A DNA stretch of 64,000 nucleotides from Streptomyces hydrogenans (GCF_014656075.1 NZ_BNBS01000021.1:21964-85963); one strand, 5' to 3'; positions 42,092 to 50,797 are shown, counted from the first letter of the stretch. Notes: generated from the sequence alone by a model not told the origin. Numbers and translations are program-made.

Positions 42092-43258
42092 CTACGCGCC
42101 CCAGCCGGCCTGGGCGCCGCCGACGCGCTCGGCGGCGACGCGCTCCAGGCGTCCGGAGCGGAGGGTGGCGGCCACCGGGTCGGGGTCGAGGCCCTGCTCC
42201 TCGCGGAGTTCGCGCAGCAGCGGGCGGACGTCGGTGGCGTAGGCGTCCATCAGGACGGCGTTGGCGGCGAGGACGTCACCGGAGCGCCGGGCGGCGGCGA
42301 GGGCGTCGGCGTCGACGAGGAGGGCCTTGGCGGTGGCCTCCTGGACGTTCATCACGGAGCGGATGACGGCCGGGACCTTGGCCTCGACGTTGTGGCACTG
42401 GTCGAGCATGAAGGAGATGCCGGCCGCCGCGTCCAGGCCGCCGCCGGCGATGACCTCGTGCATGATCCGGAAGAGCTGGAAGGGGTCGGCGGCGCCGGCC
42501 ATGAGGTCGTCGTCGGCGTAGAAGCGGGAGTTGAAGTCGAAGCCGCCGAGCCGTCCCTCCCGCAGCAGCAGGGCGACGATGAACTCGATGTTGGTGCCGG
42601 GGGCGTGGTGGCCGGTGTCGACCACGACCTGTGCCTTCGGGCCGAGCTTGAGGCAGTGGGCGTAGGCGGTGCCCCAGTCCGGCACGTCGGTGGTGTAGAA
42701 GGCGGGCTCGAAGAGCTTGTACTCCAGCAGGATCCGCTGGTCGTCGCCGAGGCGCGCGTACACCTCGGCGAGGGACTCGGCGAGCCGCTCCTGCCGGCCG
42801 GCGATGTCGTCCTGGCCCGGGTAGTTGGTGCCGTCGGCGAACCACAGCTTCAGGTCGGTCGACCCGGTGGCGTCCATGATGTCGACGCACTCCAGGAGGT
42901 GGTCGACGGCCTTGCGGCGGACCTTCGGGTCGGGGTGGCAGACGCTGCCGAGGCGGTAGTCGTCGTCCTGGAAGGTGTTGGAGTTGATCGCGCCCAGCTC
43001 CAGGCCGCGCTCCTTCGCGTGGGCGGCGAGGGCGGCGTAGTCGTCGACGCGGTCCCACGGGATGTGCAGGGAGACCTTCGGGGCGACGCCGGTGCGGGCG
43101 TGCACCTCGGCCGCGTCGTCGAGCTTCTCGTACGGGTCGCGGGGCACGCCGGGCTGCGCGAACACCTTGAAGCGGGTGCCGGAGTTCCCGTAGCCCCAGG
43201 AGGGTGTCTCGATCCGCTGGGCGGCGAGGGCGGCCTTCACGGCGGCGATGTCGGGCAT
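42092..43258 (-). CDS. rhaI: L-rhamnose isomerase
   Basis: A 388-residue xylose-isomerase-like TIM barrel of the RhaI type: ETPSWGYGNSGTRFKVFAQPG near the start, SLHIPWDRVDDY, LKLWFADGTNYPGQDD (substrate and metal site), VVDTGHHAPGTNIEFI, and GGFDFNSRFYADDDLMAG. It converts L-rhamnose to L-rhamnulose. ATG 43258 is preferred because GAGG lies five bases upstream; GTG 43264 would add two residues. First gene of the operon, with promoter TTGACG-N17-TAGCTT. Confidence 0.93.
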   Translation of the reverse strand: MPDIAAVKAALAAQRIETPSWGYGNSGTRFKVFAQPGVPRDPYEKLDDAAEVHARTGVAPKVSLHIPWDRVDDYAALAAHAKERGLELGAINSNTFQDDDYRLGSVCHPDPKVRRKAVDHLLECVDIMDATGSTDLKLWFADGTNYPGQDDIAGRQERLAESLAEVYARLGDDQRILLEYKLFEPAFYTTDVPDWGTAYAHCLKLGPKAQVVVDTGHHAPGTNIEFIVALLLREGRLGGFDFNSRFYADDDLMAGAADPFQLFRIMHEVIAGGGLDAAAGISFMLDQCHNVEAKVPAVIRSVMNVQEATAKALLVDADALAAARRSGDVLAANAVLMDAYATDVRPLLRELREEQGLDPDPVAATLRSGRLERVAAERVGGAQAGWGA

Positions 43259-43298
43259 GTCCACCTCGGTGCGTTCGGAGAGGGTTCAGTGAATGCAA

Positions 43299-43310
43299 TG
43301 AATCGATTCA
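43299..43310. promoter_or_regulatory. Operator for the rhamnose LacI regulator, rhaI side
   Basis: TGAATCGATTCA, a perfect 12-bp palindrome with central CG, just downstream of the rhaI -10. A related site, TGAAACATTTCA, is on the other side at 43401. CAGTGAA (43287-43293) and TTCACTG (43312-43318) flank it as a second inverted pair. Confidence 0.8.
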
Positions 43311-43320
43311 GTTCACTGGG

Positions 43321-43349
43321 AAGCTAGCCTGCACCCAAGGTGTCGTCAA
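43321..43349 (-). promoter_or_regulatory. rhaI promoter
   Basis: On the minus strand TTGACG (43349-43344) and TAGCTT (43326-43321) are separated by 17 bases, close to the Streptomyces vegetative consensus. The operator at 43299-43310 covers the expected start. Confidence 0.75.
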
Positions 43350-43354
43350 GGTTC

Positions 43355-43384
43355 TTGACCATCGAGGCGACAGGGATCTAGCGT
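43355..43384 (+). promoter_or_regulatory. rhaM promoter
   Basis: TTGACC (43355-43360) and TAGCGT (43379-43384) with an 18-base spacer. The -35 boxes of the two divergent promoters are back to back, six bases apart. Confidence 0.7.
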
Positions 43385-43400
43385 CCAGGGGCGGAGAATC

Positions 43401-43412
43401 TGAAACATTTCA
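43401..43412. promoter_or_regulatory. Operator for the rhamnose LacI regulator, rhaM side
   Basis: TGAAACATTTCA matches the pattern TGAANCNNTTCA of the perfect site at 43299 and lies 16 bases after the rhaM -10, mirroring the arrangement on the other side. Confidence 0.65.
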
Positions 43413-43454
43413 TTCGAGCGCCGGGGTGTCCCGGCCCCGAGCCGAGGAGCCGCC

Positions 43455-43775
43455 GTGCAGAGGGTCTGCTTCCTGCTGAAGGTCCGCGCCGAGCGGGCGG
43501 AGGAGTACCGGCTGCGCCATGCCGAGGTCTGGCAGGAGATGCGCGACGCCCTCACCGCCACCGGCTGGCGCAACTACTCGCTCTTCCTCCGGGAGGACGG
43601 CCTCCTCGTCGGCTATCTGGAGACCGAGGACTTCGCGCGGGCCAGGGCGGCCATGGACGCCACCGAGGTGAACGCCCGCTGGCAGGCGGAGATGGGCGGC
43701 TTCTTCGAGGGGCTGGACGGCCGCGGGCCGGACGAGGCGATGCGCCCGCTGACCGAGGTCTTCCACCTCGCGTGA
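43455..43775 (+). CDS. rhaM: L-rhamnose mutarotase
   Basis: A 106-residue ferredoxin-like dimer protein of the RhaM family: QRVCFLLKVRAERAEEYRLRHAEVW (start, with active His), GWRNYSLFL, LLVGYLETEDFARA, and MGGFFEGL near the end. It speeds the alpha/beta anomer change of L-rhamnose so the isomerase is supplied. GAGGAG precedes the GTG. Divergent from rhaI; followed by the LacI gene. Confidence 0.9.
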   Translation: MQRVCFLLKVRAERAEEYRLRHAEVWQEMRDALTATGWRNYSLFLREDGLLVGYLETEDFARARAAMDATEVNARWQAEMGGFFEGLDGRGPDEAMRPLTEVFHLA

Positions 43776-43861
43776 GCGGGGCCGCATAGGATGCGACAGG
43801 TGGCGGCGACCCCGGACGGACGGGGCGGGACGGGCAGGACGGACGACCAGGTGGCACGCAG

Positions 43862-45058
43862 GTGGAACGGGTGACGGGCGCCGCGCGGGACGCCGGCGCC
43901 GCCGGGGACGGACGCGCCGCGGGCACCGGCGGCGGACGGTCCGCGGGCCGCACGGAGCGGCGCGCCGGGACCCCGGGCGACGGGCCCGCGGCGGGCGGAG
44001 CCGAAGCGCCCCCGGCCGGTGGACCGGACCGGACCCCCGGTGGCAGGACCGTCGGCATCAAGGACGTGGCCCGCGAGGCCGGCGTCTCCGTCGGCACCGT
44101 CTCCAACGTGATCAACCAGCCGGACCGGGTCTCCCCGGCGACCCTGGAGCACGTCCGCCGGGTCATCGACCGGCTCGGCTACGTGCGCAGCGAGTCCGCC
44201 CGCCAGCTGAGGGCGGGACGCAGCCGGATCATGGCGCTCCTCGTCCTCGACATGGGCAACCCCTTCTTCGTCGACATCGCGCGCGGCGCCGAGCGCACCG
44301 CCCGCGCCGCCGGGCTCGGCGTCATGGTCTGCAACAGCGACCAGAACCCCCGCGACGAGGCCGACTACCTCTCGCTCTTCGCCGAACAGCGGGTCCGCGG
44401 CGTCCTCGTCACCCCCGCCGACGCCGGCGGCGGCAACCTCCGCGACTTCCGCCGGCACGGCATCCCCTACGTCCTGGTCGACCGGGTCGGCGGCGACGGT
44501 GGCGGCTGCTCGGTCTCCGTGGACGACGTCGTCGGCGGTTCGCTCGCCGTCCGCCACCTCGCGGCCACCGGCCACCGCACCTTCGCCTACGTGAGCGGCC
44601 CCGCCCACCTCCAGCAGGTGCGCGACCGCAGGGAGGGCGCGCTGCTCGCGCTCGCCGAGGCCGGACTGCCCGCCACCGCCCTCCGGGAGCTCCCGGCGGA
44701 CCGGCTCGACGTCGCCTCCGGCCGGGACGCCGGCTCCCGGCTCCTCGGCCTCGCCGACCGGCCGACCGCCGTCTTCTGCGCCAACGACCTGCTGGCACTC
44801 GGCGTCCTCCAGGCGCTGTACGCCGCCGGGGTGCGGGTGCCGGAGGACATGGCGATCGTCGGCTACGACGACATCGAGTTCGCCGCCGCCGCGACCGTGC
44901 CGCTCACCTCCGTGCGCCAGCCGGCCCTGACCCTGGGGGCCCGGGCCGCCGAACTGCTCCTGGAGGAGACCGGCGAGGCGGCGGCGGACCACCGGCACCA
45001 GCGGGTGGTGCTCCAGCCGGAGCTGGTCGTCCGCCGCTCCACCCTCACCACCCGCTGA
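43862..45058 (+). CDS. LacI-family regulator of L-rhamnose use
   Basis: A 398-residue LacI protein. The helix-turn-helix (IKDVAREAGVSVGTVSNVINQ) begins only at about residue 66, so there is an Ala/Gly/Arg-rich extension of roughly 60 residues if the GTG at 43862 is used. GTG 43871 is equally possible (AGGTGG lies before both). The sensing domain is complete (MGNPFFVDIARGAERTA, FCANDLLALGVLQALYAAG, VRQPALTLGARAAELL). A TAGGAT -10 at 43786-43791 may give it its own promoter. The TGAANCNNTTCA sites at 43299 and 43401 are the likely targets. Confidence 0.9.
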   Translation: MERVTGAARDAGAAGDGRAAGTGGGRSAGRTERRAGTPGDGPAAGGAEAPPAGGPDRTPGGRTVGIKDVAREAGVSVGTVSNVINQPDRVSPATLEHVRRVIDRLGYVRSESARQLRAGRSRIMALLVLDMGNPFFVDIARGAERTARAAGLGVMVCNSDQNPRDEADYLSLFAEQRVRGVLVTPADAGGGNLRDFRRHGIPYVLVDRVGGDGGGCSVSVDDVVGGSLAVRHLAATGHRTFAYVSGPAHLQQVRDRREGALLALAEAGLPATALRELPADRLDVASGRDAGSRLLGLADRPTAVFCANDLLALGVLQALYAAGVRVPEDMAIVGYDDIEFAAAATVPLTSVRQPALTLGARAAELLLEETGEAAADHRHQRVVLQPELVVRRSTLTTR

Positions 45059-45079
45059 CGCGTCCCCGGGCGTCCGCGC

Positions 45080-46249
45080 TCAGCGGACCCCGAGGAGGTG
45101 GTCCAGGGCGAGCTGGTCGAGCCGCTCGAAGGCCATCGAGCGCGCGGCGGCCGCGTCCACGTCGAAGGTCTCGAACGCGGTCGGGTCGGCCAGCAGCTCG
45201 GCCAGGCCCTCCGTGGCGGTGGGCACGGCCAGCTCGTCCAGGCGGGAGGCGGTCAGGGCCTCCCGGACCTCCGGGTCGGCGCGGAAGGCGGCCGCCCGCT
45301 CCTTGAGGACCAGGTAGTTGCGCATGCAGTTCTTCGCCGACTCCCAGACGCCGTCGAAGCCGTCGGTGCGCACCGGCTTGAAGTCGAAGTGCTTCGGGCC
45401 CGCGTAGCCCGCCGACTCCAGCAGGTCCACCAGCCAGAACGCCTGGCGCAGGTCGCCGGCGCCGAAGCGGAAGTCCTGGTCGTACTTGATGCCGGACTGG
45501 CCGTTGAGGTCGATGTGGAAGAGCTTGCCCGCCCACAGGGCCTGGGCGATGCCGTGCGGGAAGTTGAGCCCGGCCATCTGCTCGTGACCCGTCTCCGGGT
45601 TGACGCCGACCAGCTCGGGCCGCTCCAGGCGCTCGATGAAGGCGAGGGCGTGGCCGATGGTGGGCAGCAGGATGTCGCCGCGCGGCTCGTTCGGCTTCGG
45701 CTCGATCGCGAACCGGAGGTCGTACCCCTGCTCGGTGACGTACTGCCCGAGGAGGTCGAACGCCTCCTTCATCCGGTCCAGGGCCACCCGCACGTCCTTG
45801 GCCGCGCCCGACTCGGCGCCCTCGCGCCCGCCCCAGGCGACGTACACCTCGGCGCCCAGCTCGACGGCCAGGTCGATGTTGCGGATCGTCTTGCGCAGCG
45901 CGTAGCGGCGGACGTCCCGGTCGTTGGCGGTGAAGGCGCCGTCCTTGAAGACGGGGTGGGTGAAGAGGTTCGTGGTGGCCATCGGGACCGTCAGGCCGGT
46001 GCGGTCGAGCGCGTCCCGGAACCGCTTCACGACCGCGTCGCGCTCGGCGTCGGACGAGCCGAAGGGGATGAGGTCGTCGTCGTGGAAGGTGACGCCGTAC
46101 GCCCCGAGGGCGGCCAGCCGCTCGACCGACTCGACCGGGTCGAGGGCGGGGCGGGTGGCGTCGCCGAAGGGGTCGCGGCCCTGCCAGCCGACGGTCCAGA
46201 GGCCGAAGGTGAAACGGTCCTCGGGGGAGGGGGAGAAGCGCTCGGGCAT
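45080..46249 (-). CDS. xylA: Xylose isomerase
   Basis: A 389-residue TIM-barrel isomerase of the short actinobacterial class used industrially as glucose isomerase. It has the catalytic His56 and Asp59 in [15 protein letters not shown] (Lys near 185), [12 protein letters not shown], the metal-binding DLNGQ...[12 protein letters not shown] and [10 protein letters not shown]. It converts D-xylose to D-xylulose. Divergent from xylB; ends 21 bases from the convergent LacI gene. Typical GGAG-like site before the ATG. Confidence 0.96.
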   Translation of the reverse strand: MPERFSPSPEDRFTFGLWTVGWQGRDPFGDATRPALDPVESVERLAALGAYGVTFHDDDLIPFGSSDAERDAVVKRFRDALDRTGLTVPMATTNLFTHPVFKDGAFTANDRDVRRYALRKTIRNIDLAVELGAEVYVAWGGREGAESGAAKDVRVALDRMKEAFDLLGQYVTEQGYDLRFAIEPKPNEPRGDILLPTIGHALAFIERLERPELVGVNPETGHEQMAGLNFPHGIAQALWAGKLFHIDLNGQSGIKYDQDFRFGAGDLRQAFWLVDLLESAGYAGPKHFDFKPVRTDGFDGVWESAKNCMRNYLVLKERAAAFRADPEVREALTASRLDELAVPTATEGLAELLADPTAFETFDVDAAAARSMAFERLDQLALDHLLGVR

Positions 46250-46318
46250 GGTGGGTCCTTCTCGTGGAGGGTGGGGGAGGGGGGCCGGTCGGCCGCGCGG
46301 GCGATGCTGGCGGCCGGA

Positions 46319-46339
46319 TTTGTTTTCTGAGATAACTAA
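46319..46339. promoter_or_regulatory. Possible xylose regulator site in the xylA-xylB gap
   Basis: TTTGTT (46319-46324) and AACTAA (46334-46339) are near-complementary arms in an AT-rich island of an otherwise GC-rich 155-base divergent gap. The arms resemble the TTAGTTTG...AACTAA type of XylR (ROK) sites known from Bacillus. No xylose regulator gene is adjacent. Confidence 0.35.
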
Positions 46340-46404
46340 TACGCCACCGGCACCCGGGACGCCAGACCCGGACGGGAAACCACAGAGTCGAAAGAGGTGA
46401 GGGC

Positions 46405-47883
46405 GTGCCCGTCAGCCCCTCCGTCGTGATCGGCGTGGACAGCTCCACGCAGTCCGCCAAGGCCGTCGCCGTCGACGCCGCCACCGGCCGCGTCCTCGGC
46501 CTCGGCCGCGCCCCCCACACCGTCACCGGCACCGGCGGCGCCCGCGAGAGCGACCCCGAGGAGTGGTGGACCGCCCTCGTCACCGCCGTCCGCGCGGCCG
46601 TGCGCGACGCGGGCGTCGACCCCGGGTCCGTCACCGGCATCGCCGTCGCCGGACAGCAGCACGGCCTCGTCGCCCTCGGCGCCGACCACCGCCCGCTGCG
46701 CCCCGCCCTCCTCTGGAACGACACCCGGTCCGCCCCCCAGGCCGCCGCCCTCGCCGACCGCTTCGGCGGCTCCAAGTCCTGGCTGGAGCGCACCGGTTCC
46801 GTCCCCGTCGCCTCCATGACCGCCGCCAAGTGGCAGTGGCTGCGCGAGCACGAACCGCACCACGCCGAGGCCACCGCCGCCGTCCGCCTCCCGCACGACC
46901 TCCTCACCGAACGCCTCTCCGGCGAAGCCGTCACCGACCCCGGCGACGCCTCCGGCACCTGCTGGTACGCCCCCGCCGACGGCGCCTACGACCCCGCCCT
47001 CCTCGACCTCCTCGGCCTCACCCCCGCGCAGCTGCCGACCGTGGCCCCCACCGGCGCCACCCGCGCAGGCGGCCTCACCGCGGCCGCCGCCGAAGCCCTC
47101 GGCCTGCCCCGCACGGTCGCGGTCGCCGCGGGCACCGGCGACAACATGGCCGCCGCCGTCGGCCTCGGCCTCGGCGCCGCCGGCCTCCTCGACCACCCCG
47201 TCGTCAGCCTCGGCACCTCCGGCACCGTCTTCGCCGCCACCCGCGCCCGCCCCGCCGACCCCGCCCTCGCCGGATTCGCCGCCACCGACGGCACCCGCCT
47301 GCCGCTGGGCTGCACCCTCAACTGCACGCTCGCCGTCGACCGCTTCGCCGCCCTCCTCGGCCTCGACCGCGAGGACGCCCTGCCCGGCGGCGAGACCGTC
47401 GTCCTGCCGTACCTCGACGGCGAGCGCACCCCCGACCTCCCCGCCGCCTCCGGCCTCCTCACCGGCCTGCGCCACACCACCGACCCCCGCGCGATCCTCG
47501 GCGCCGCCTACGAGGGCGCCGCCTTCACCGTCCTGCGCGCCCTCGACGGCCTCCTCGCCGCCTGCGGCCTCGACCCGGCCGACCCGGCCGTGCGCACCCG
47601 GCCCCTCCGCCTCATCGGCGGCGGCGCCCGCGGCCGGACCTGGACCGACACCGTCCGCCGCCTCTCCGGCCGCCCCCTCGTCGTCCCCGCCGCCACCGAA
47701 CTCGTCGCCCTCGGCGCCGCCGCCCTCGCCGCGGGCGCGTCCACCGGCGAGGACCCCGTGGCCCTCGCGACCGCCTGGGGCACCGGCGCGGGCGAGACCC
47801 TCCCGGCACTCGCCCGGGACGAGGAGACGTGGGAACGGATCGAGGGGGTGCTGGGCACGGCCGCGGCCGGGCTGCTGTCCTGA
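46405..47883 (+). CDS. xylB: Xylulokinase
   Basis: A 492-residue FGGY kinase: [18 protein letters not shown] (6-23), [68 protein letters not shown] and [13 protein letters not shown]. It phosphorylates D-xylulose to xylulose-5-phosphate for the pentose phosphate pathway. GTG 46405 has GAGGTGAGG upstream. A hairpin follows its stop. Confidence 0.95.
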   Translation: MPVSPSVVIGVDSSTQSAKAVAVDAATGRVLGLGRAPHTVTGTGGARESDPEEWWTALVTAVRAAVRDAGVDPGSVTGIAVAGQQHGLVALGADHRPLRPALLWNDTRSAPQAAALADRFGGSKSWLERTGSVPVASMTAAKWQWLREHEPHHAEATAAVRLPHDLLTERLSGEAVTDPGDASGTCWYAPADGAYDPALLDLLGLTPAQLPTVAPTGATRAGGLTAAAAEALGLPRTVAVAAGTGDNMAAAVGLGLGAAGLLDHPVVSLGTSGTVFAATRARPADPALAGFAATDGTRLPLGCTLNCTLAVDRFAALLGLDREDALPGGETVVLPYLDGERTPDLPAASGLLTGLRHTTDPRAILGAAYEGAAFTVLRALDGLLAACGLDPADPAVRTRPLRLIGGGARGRTWTDTVRRLSGRPLVVPAATELVALGAAALAAGASTGEDPVALATAWGTGAGETLPALARDEETWERIEGVLGTAAAGLLS

Positions 47884-47898
47884 CGGAGGCAGCGACCC

Positions 47899-47920
47899 GG
47901 GCTCCCGGGCACGGGAGCCC
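47899..47920 (+). terminator. Hairpin terminator after xylB
   Basis: GGGCTCCCG (47899-47907) and CGGGAGCCC (47912-47920) make a perfect 9-bp stem with a 4-base loop. A 19-bp segment (47892-47910) that includes the left arm is repeated exactly at 47929-47947. Confidence 0.65.
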
Positions 47921-47998
47921 CGAACAGCGCGACCCGGGCTCCCGGGCCCGGGCCGACTGGCGTCCCTCCCCGCGCCCGGGCGACCATGAGGGGACGGA

Positions 47999-49735
47999 AT
48001 GACCCGTTCGGGGCCCGCACGCCCGGGAGGCGCCGTGGCACACACCAGCGGATCAGCGGCACGCGCCGCCGGGACGGACGTGCTCGTCACCGGCGCCGGG
48101 CCGGTGGGACTGACCGCCGCGCTGGAGCTGCGGCGGCAGGGCGTCGCCTGCCGGATCGTCGACCGGCTGCCCGCACGCCTGCCGTACGCCAAGGCGGTCG
48201 GCGTCCAGCCGCGCACGCTGGAGGTCTGGGACCGGATGGGCGTCGTCCGCGCCGCCCTGGAGGCGGCCGTCCCGATGCGCGGCCAGTACGTGTACGTCGA
48301 CGGCGCCGAGCGGGCCCGCTACGACCTGGCCCTGCCGCCCGAGGTCCCGTACGGCTTCGCCGCGCTGCCGCAGTACGAGACCGAGCGCCTGCTCGAAGAG
48401 GCGCTCGCCCGCCACGGCACCCGCATCGAGCGCGGCACCGTCCTCGACGCCTTCGAGCAGGACCCGGACGGCGTCACCGCCCGGCTCACCGACGCCACCG
48501 GCACCCGCGAGGAGCTGCGGGCCTCCTACCTGGTGGGCTGCGACGGCGCGCACAGCACCGTCCGCAAGGGCCTCGGGCTCTCCTTCGAGGGCGGCGCGTT
48601 CCCGGAGGAGTACATGCTCGGCGACGTGGAGGTCGACTGGGACCTCCCCGAGGGGTACGGGCTGCGCGCGACGCACCTCGACGGCACCGGGGCCGTCGAC
48701 GACGTCCTCGTCTGCATCCCGCTCCCCGGCCGCCGCCGCTACCGCATGTCGATGCGGGTCCCGCCCGAACTCTCCGCCCCGGCCCCCGGCACGGCCGACG
48801 GCGTCGCCCACGGCCTCGACGGCGCGCGGGCGCCCGGCCTCGCCGACATCCAGGCCGTCCTCGACCGGCTCTCCCCGCAGCGCACCACGGCCTCGGCGCT
48901 CCGCTGGGCCTCGGTGTTCCGGATCAGCCACCGCATCGTGGACCGCTACGGCGAGGGCCGGGTGTTCGTCGCCGGGGACGCGGCCCACATCCACCCGCCG
49001 ACCGGCGCCCAGGGCATGAACACCGGCATCCAGGACGCGTACAACCTCGCCTGGAAGCTCGCCCTCGCCGTCGGGGGCCGCGCCTCCGACGGCCTGCTCG
49101 CCAGCTACGACGCCGAGCGCCGCCCGGTCGGCGAGGAGGTCGTCGGCCGCACCGTGCGGCACGCCGCCGCGGGCGGGGTGCAGGCCGACCCCGAGGACCC
49201 GGCGACGCTGATGCTCCGCGAGGCGCAGCTCCTCGTCGGCTACCGGGGCGGCCCGGTCGTCGACCCGCCCGGCGACGGCCCGGGCCCCGCCCCGGGGGAC
49301 CGCGCCCCCGACTGCGGCGGCCTCGCCGGCCCCATCGCCGCCTACCCCGTGCGGCTCTTCGACGTCCTCCGCGACCGCCCCACCGTCCTCCTCCTGTACG
49401 GGACGGGGTACGGCTCCGGCGGCGCCGCGGGCCGCGACGAACTGGCCGCGGCGGCGTGGCGCGTCACCGGCGGCCGCGTCGACGTCTGCGCGATCCTCCC
49501 GCCGGACACCCCGCACGGCACGGGCCCGCTCCCCGCGTACCGGGACACGGCGGGCGAGTTCGCCGCCCGTTACGCGACCGCCGGGGACCGGCCCACCGCC
49601 TTCGTCGTCCGCCCCGACGGCCACCTCGGAGCCCGCCTGCCCGACCCGGACCCGGCCCGCCTGACCACGCACCTGACCCGCGTCTTCGCGGCCCCCGCCG
49701 CCGCCGGCTCGAACGAGGCGGGCCCGGCGGTGTAG
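47999..49735 (+). CDS. FAD-dependent aromatic-ring monooxygenase (group A, PheA/TfdB-like)
   Basis: A 578-residue flavoprotein hydroxylase. The FAD motif is VLVTGAGPVGLTAALELRRQG (28-48), the DG motif YLVGCDGAHSTVRKGLG (near 178), and the GD motif VFVAGDAAHIHPPTGAQGMNTG (near 322), with a thioredoxin-like C-terminal domain to residue 570. It is related to phenol hydroxylases and polyketide or rifampicin hydroxylases. The substrate is unknown and no aromatic pathway genes are adjacent. The ATG at 47999 has AGGGGA upstream; GTG 48035 with GGGAGG is an alternative start. Confidence 0.88.
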   Translation: MTRSGPARPGGAVAHTSGSAARAAGTDVLVTGAGPVGLTAALELRRQGVACRIVDRLPARLPYAKAVGVQPRTLEVWDRMGVVRAALEAAVPMRGQYVYVDGAERARYDLALPPEVPYGFAALPQYETERLLEEALARHGTRIERGTVLDAFEQDPDGVTARLTDATGTREELRASYLVGCDGAHSTVRKGLGLSFEGGAFPEEYMLGDVEVDWDLPEGYGLRATHLDGTGAVDDVLVCIPLPGRRRYRMSMRVPPELSAPAPGTADGVAHGLDGARAPGLADIQAVLDRLSPQRTTASALRWASVFRISHRIVDRYGEGRVFVAGDAAHIHPPTGAQGMNTGIQDAYNLAWKLALAVGGRASDGLLASYDAERRPVGEEVVGRTVRHAAAGGVQADPEDPATLMLREAQLLVGYRGGPVVDPPGDGPGPAPGDRAPDCGGLAGPIAAYPVRLFDVLRDRPTVLLLYGTGYGSGGAAGRDELAAAAWRVTGGRVDVCAILPPDTPHGTGPLPAYRDTAGEFAARYATAGDRPTAFVVRPDGHLGARLPDPDPARLTTHLTRVFAAPAAAGSNEAGPAV

Positions 49736-49935
49736 ACCGGGCCGGGCCGCCCGACCGAGGCGCGCCTCGGATCCGGTTGCCCGGCCGAGGCCGGGCCGGA
49801 GCGCGCTGCACGGATCGGGCTTGCCGGGTCAGGTCGTACGGATCAGGCCGCACGGGCGGGCCGGCACGGGTCGGCTGCCCGCATGGGGCCGCCCGGATCC
49901 GGCCGACCGGCCGAGGGCGGGCCGGGCCGTCCGGT
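49736..49935. repeat. Degenerate CGGATC-type repeats in a 200-base gap
   Basis: CGGATCCGG at 49769 and about 49894 is followed both times by a GGCCGAGG-containing GC stretch, with shorter CGGATCGGGC and CGGATCAGGC units between. No gene or clear hairpin is evident. It may be low-complexity spacer after the monooxygenase gene. Confidence 0.4.
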
Positions 49936-50118
49936 TCAGGGCCGCTCGCGGCCCTTGCCGTCCTTGCCGGTGCGGCGCTTGCGGGGGTGGTCGCCCACCT
50001 CCGCGGCGAACTCCGCCGCCGCCGCGTAGGTCTCCGGGACGGAGAGCATCGAGGCCACGCCGCGCGCCGCCGCTCCCGCCGCCCGCACCACGGCCTCCGC
50101 CAGTTCCTCCACCATCAC
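49936..50118 (-). CDS. Small hypothetical protein
   Basis: A 60-residue frame with a helical Ala-rich N-terminal half (MMVEELAEAVVRAAGAAARGV) and a very basic tail (PRKRRTGKDGKGRERP). The strand has GAGGGGG seven bases before the ATG, and it lies 31 bases behind trpF, so it could be the last gene of that transcript. No family is recognised; it may not be a real gene. Confidence 0.4.
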   Translation of the reverse strand: MMVEELAEAVVRAAGAAARGVASMLSVPETYAAAAEFAAEVGDHPRKRRTGKDGKGRERP

Positions 50119-50149
50119 GGCCCCCTCGTTCCCCGTCGGTACGTCCTGC

Positions 50150-50797
50150 TCACCCGTACTGACGTGCGGAGGCGTCCCGTGGTTGAGCGGGCGCCGCGCT
50201 CTTCGCGGCGGCGACGAAGGCGCGGACCAGGCCGTGGTCCTTCACGCCGGGCGCCGACTCGACGCCGCTGGAGACGTCCACGCCCCAGGGGCGGGCGGTG
50301 GCGATCGCCTCGGCGACGTTCCCGGGCGCGAGGCCGCCCGCCAGCAGCCAGTGGCCCTCGGGGCGGGCGGTGTCCAGGAGCGAGAGGTCCCAGCGGGAAC
50401 CAGAGCCCGCCTTGGGCGAGTCGAGCAGCAGGACCTCCTCGCCCAGTGCGCCGACGCGCGTGTCCGGCCCGTCGGCGAGCGCGGTCGCCCGCCACAGGCG
50501 CGGGAGGATCCCGGCGGCGGCCTCGAACTCCGCCCGGCCGTAGGCGCGGCCGTGCAGCTGGAGCGCGTCGAAGCCCAGGTCGGCGGCGATCCGGGCGGCC
50601 TCGGCGGCCGGGGTGTCGTTGACGACGAGCACCGACACCACGCCGTCCGGCACGTGCGCGACGAGCCCCGGCACGCGGTCCCGGCCGAGCCCGCGGACAC
50701 TCGTCCCGCTGATCACCAGACCGATCGCGTCCGCGCCCGCCTCGGCGGCCACGTCGATGTCGGCGGTCGTGGCGAGCCCGCACACCTTGACGAACAC
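50150..50797 (-). CDS. trpF: Phosphoribosylanthranilate isomerase
   Basis: A 215-residue TIM-barrel TrpF. The catalytic Cys6 is in KVCGL and Asp126 in LLLDSPKAGSGS, at the positions known for TrpF. LQLHG (80-83), LLAGGLAPGNV and the phosphate-binding GVDVSSGVESAPGVKD are also present. The reaction is the isomerisation step of tryptophan synthesis. GTG 50797 has GAGGAG seven bases upstream. Other trp genes are not nearby; a PanE-like reductase lies 37 bases upstream. Many Streptomyces rely on bifunctional PriA instead, so this separate TrpF is notable. Confidence 0.88.
   Translation of the reverse strand: MFVKVCGLATTADIDVAAEAGADAIGLVISGTSVRGLGRDRVPGLVAHVPDGVVSVLVVNDTPAAEAARIAADLGFDALQLHGRAYGRAEFEAAAGILPRLWRATALADGPDTRVGALGEEVLLLDSPKAGSGSRWDLSLLDTARPEGHWLLAGGLAPGNVAEAIATARPWGVDVSSGVESAPGVKDHGLVRAFVAAAKSAAPAQPRDASARQYG

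Noticed and set aside
49736..49935. CGGATC-type repeats as a CRISPR or structured RNA
   Set aside because: Units are too irregular in length and sequence and no stable common fold is evident.
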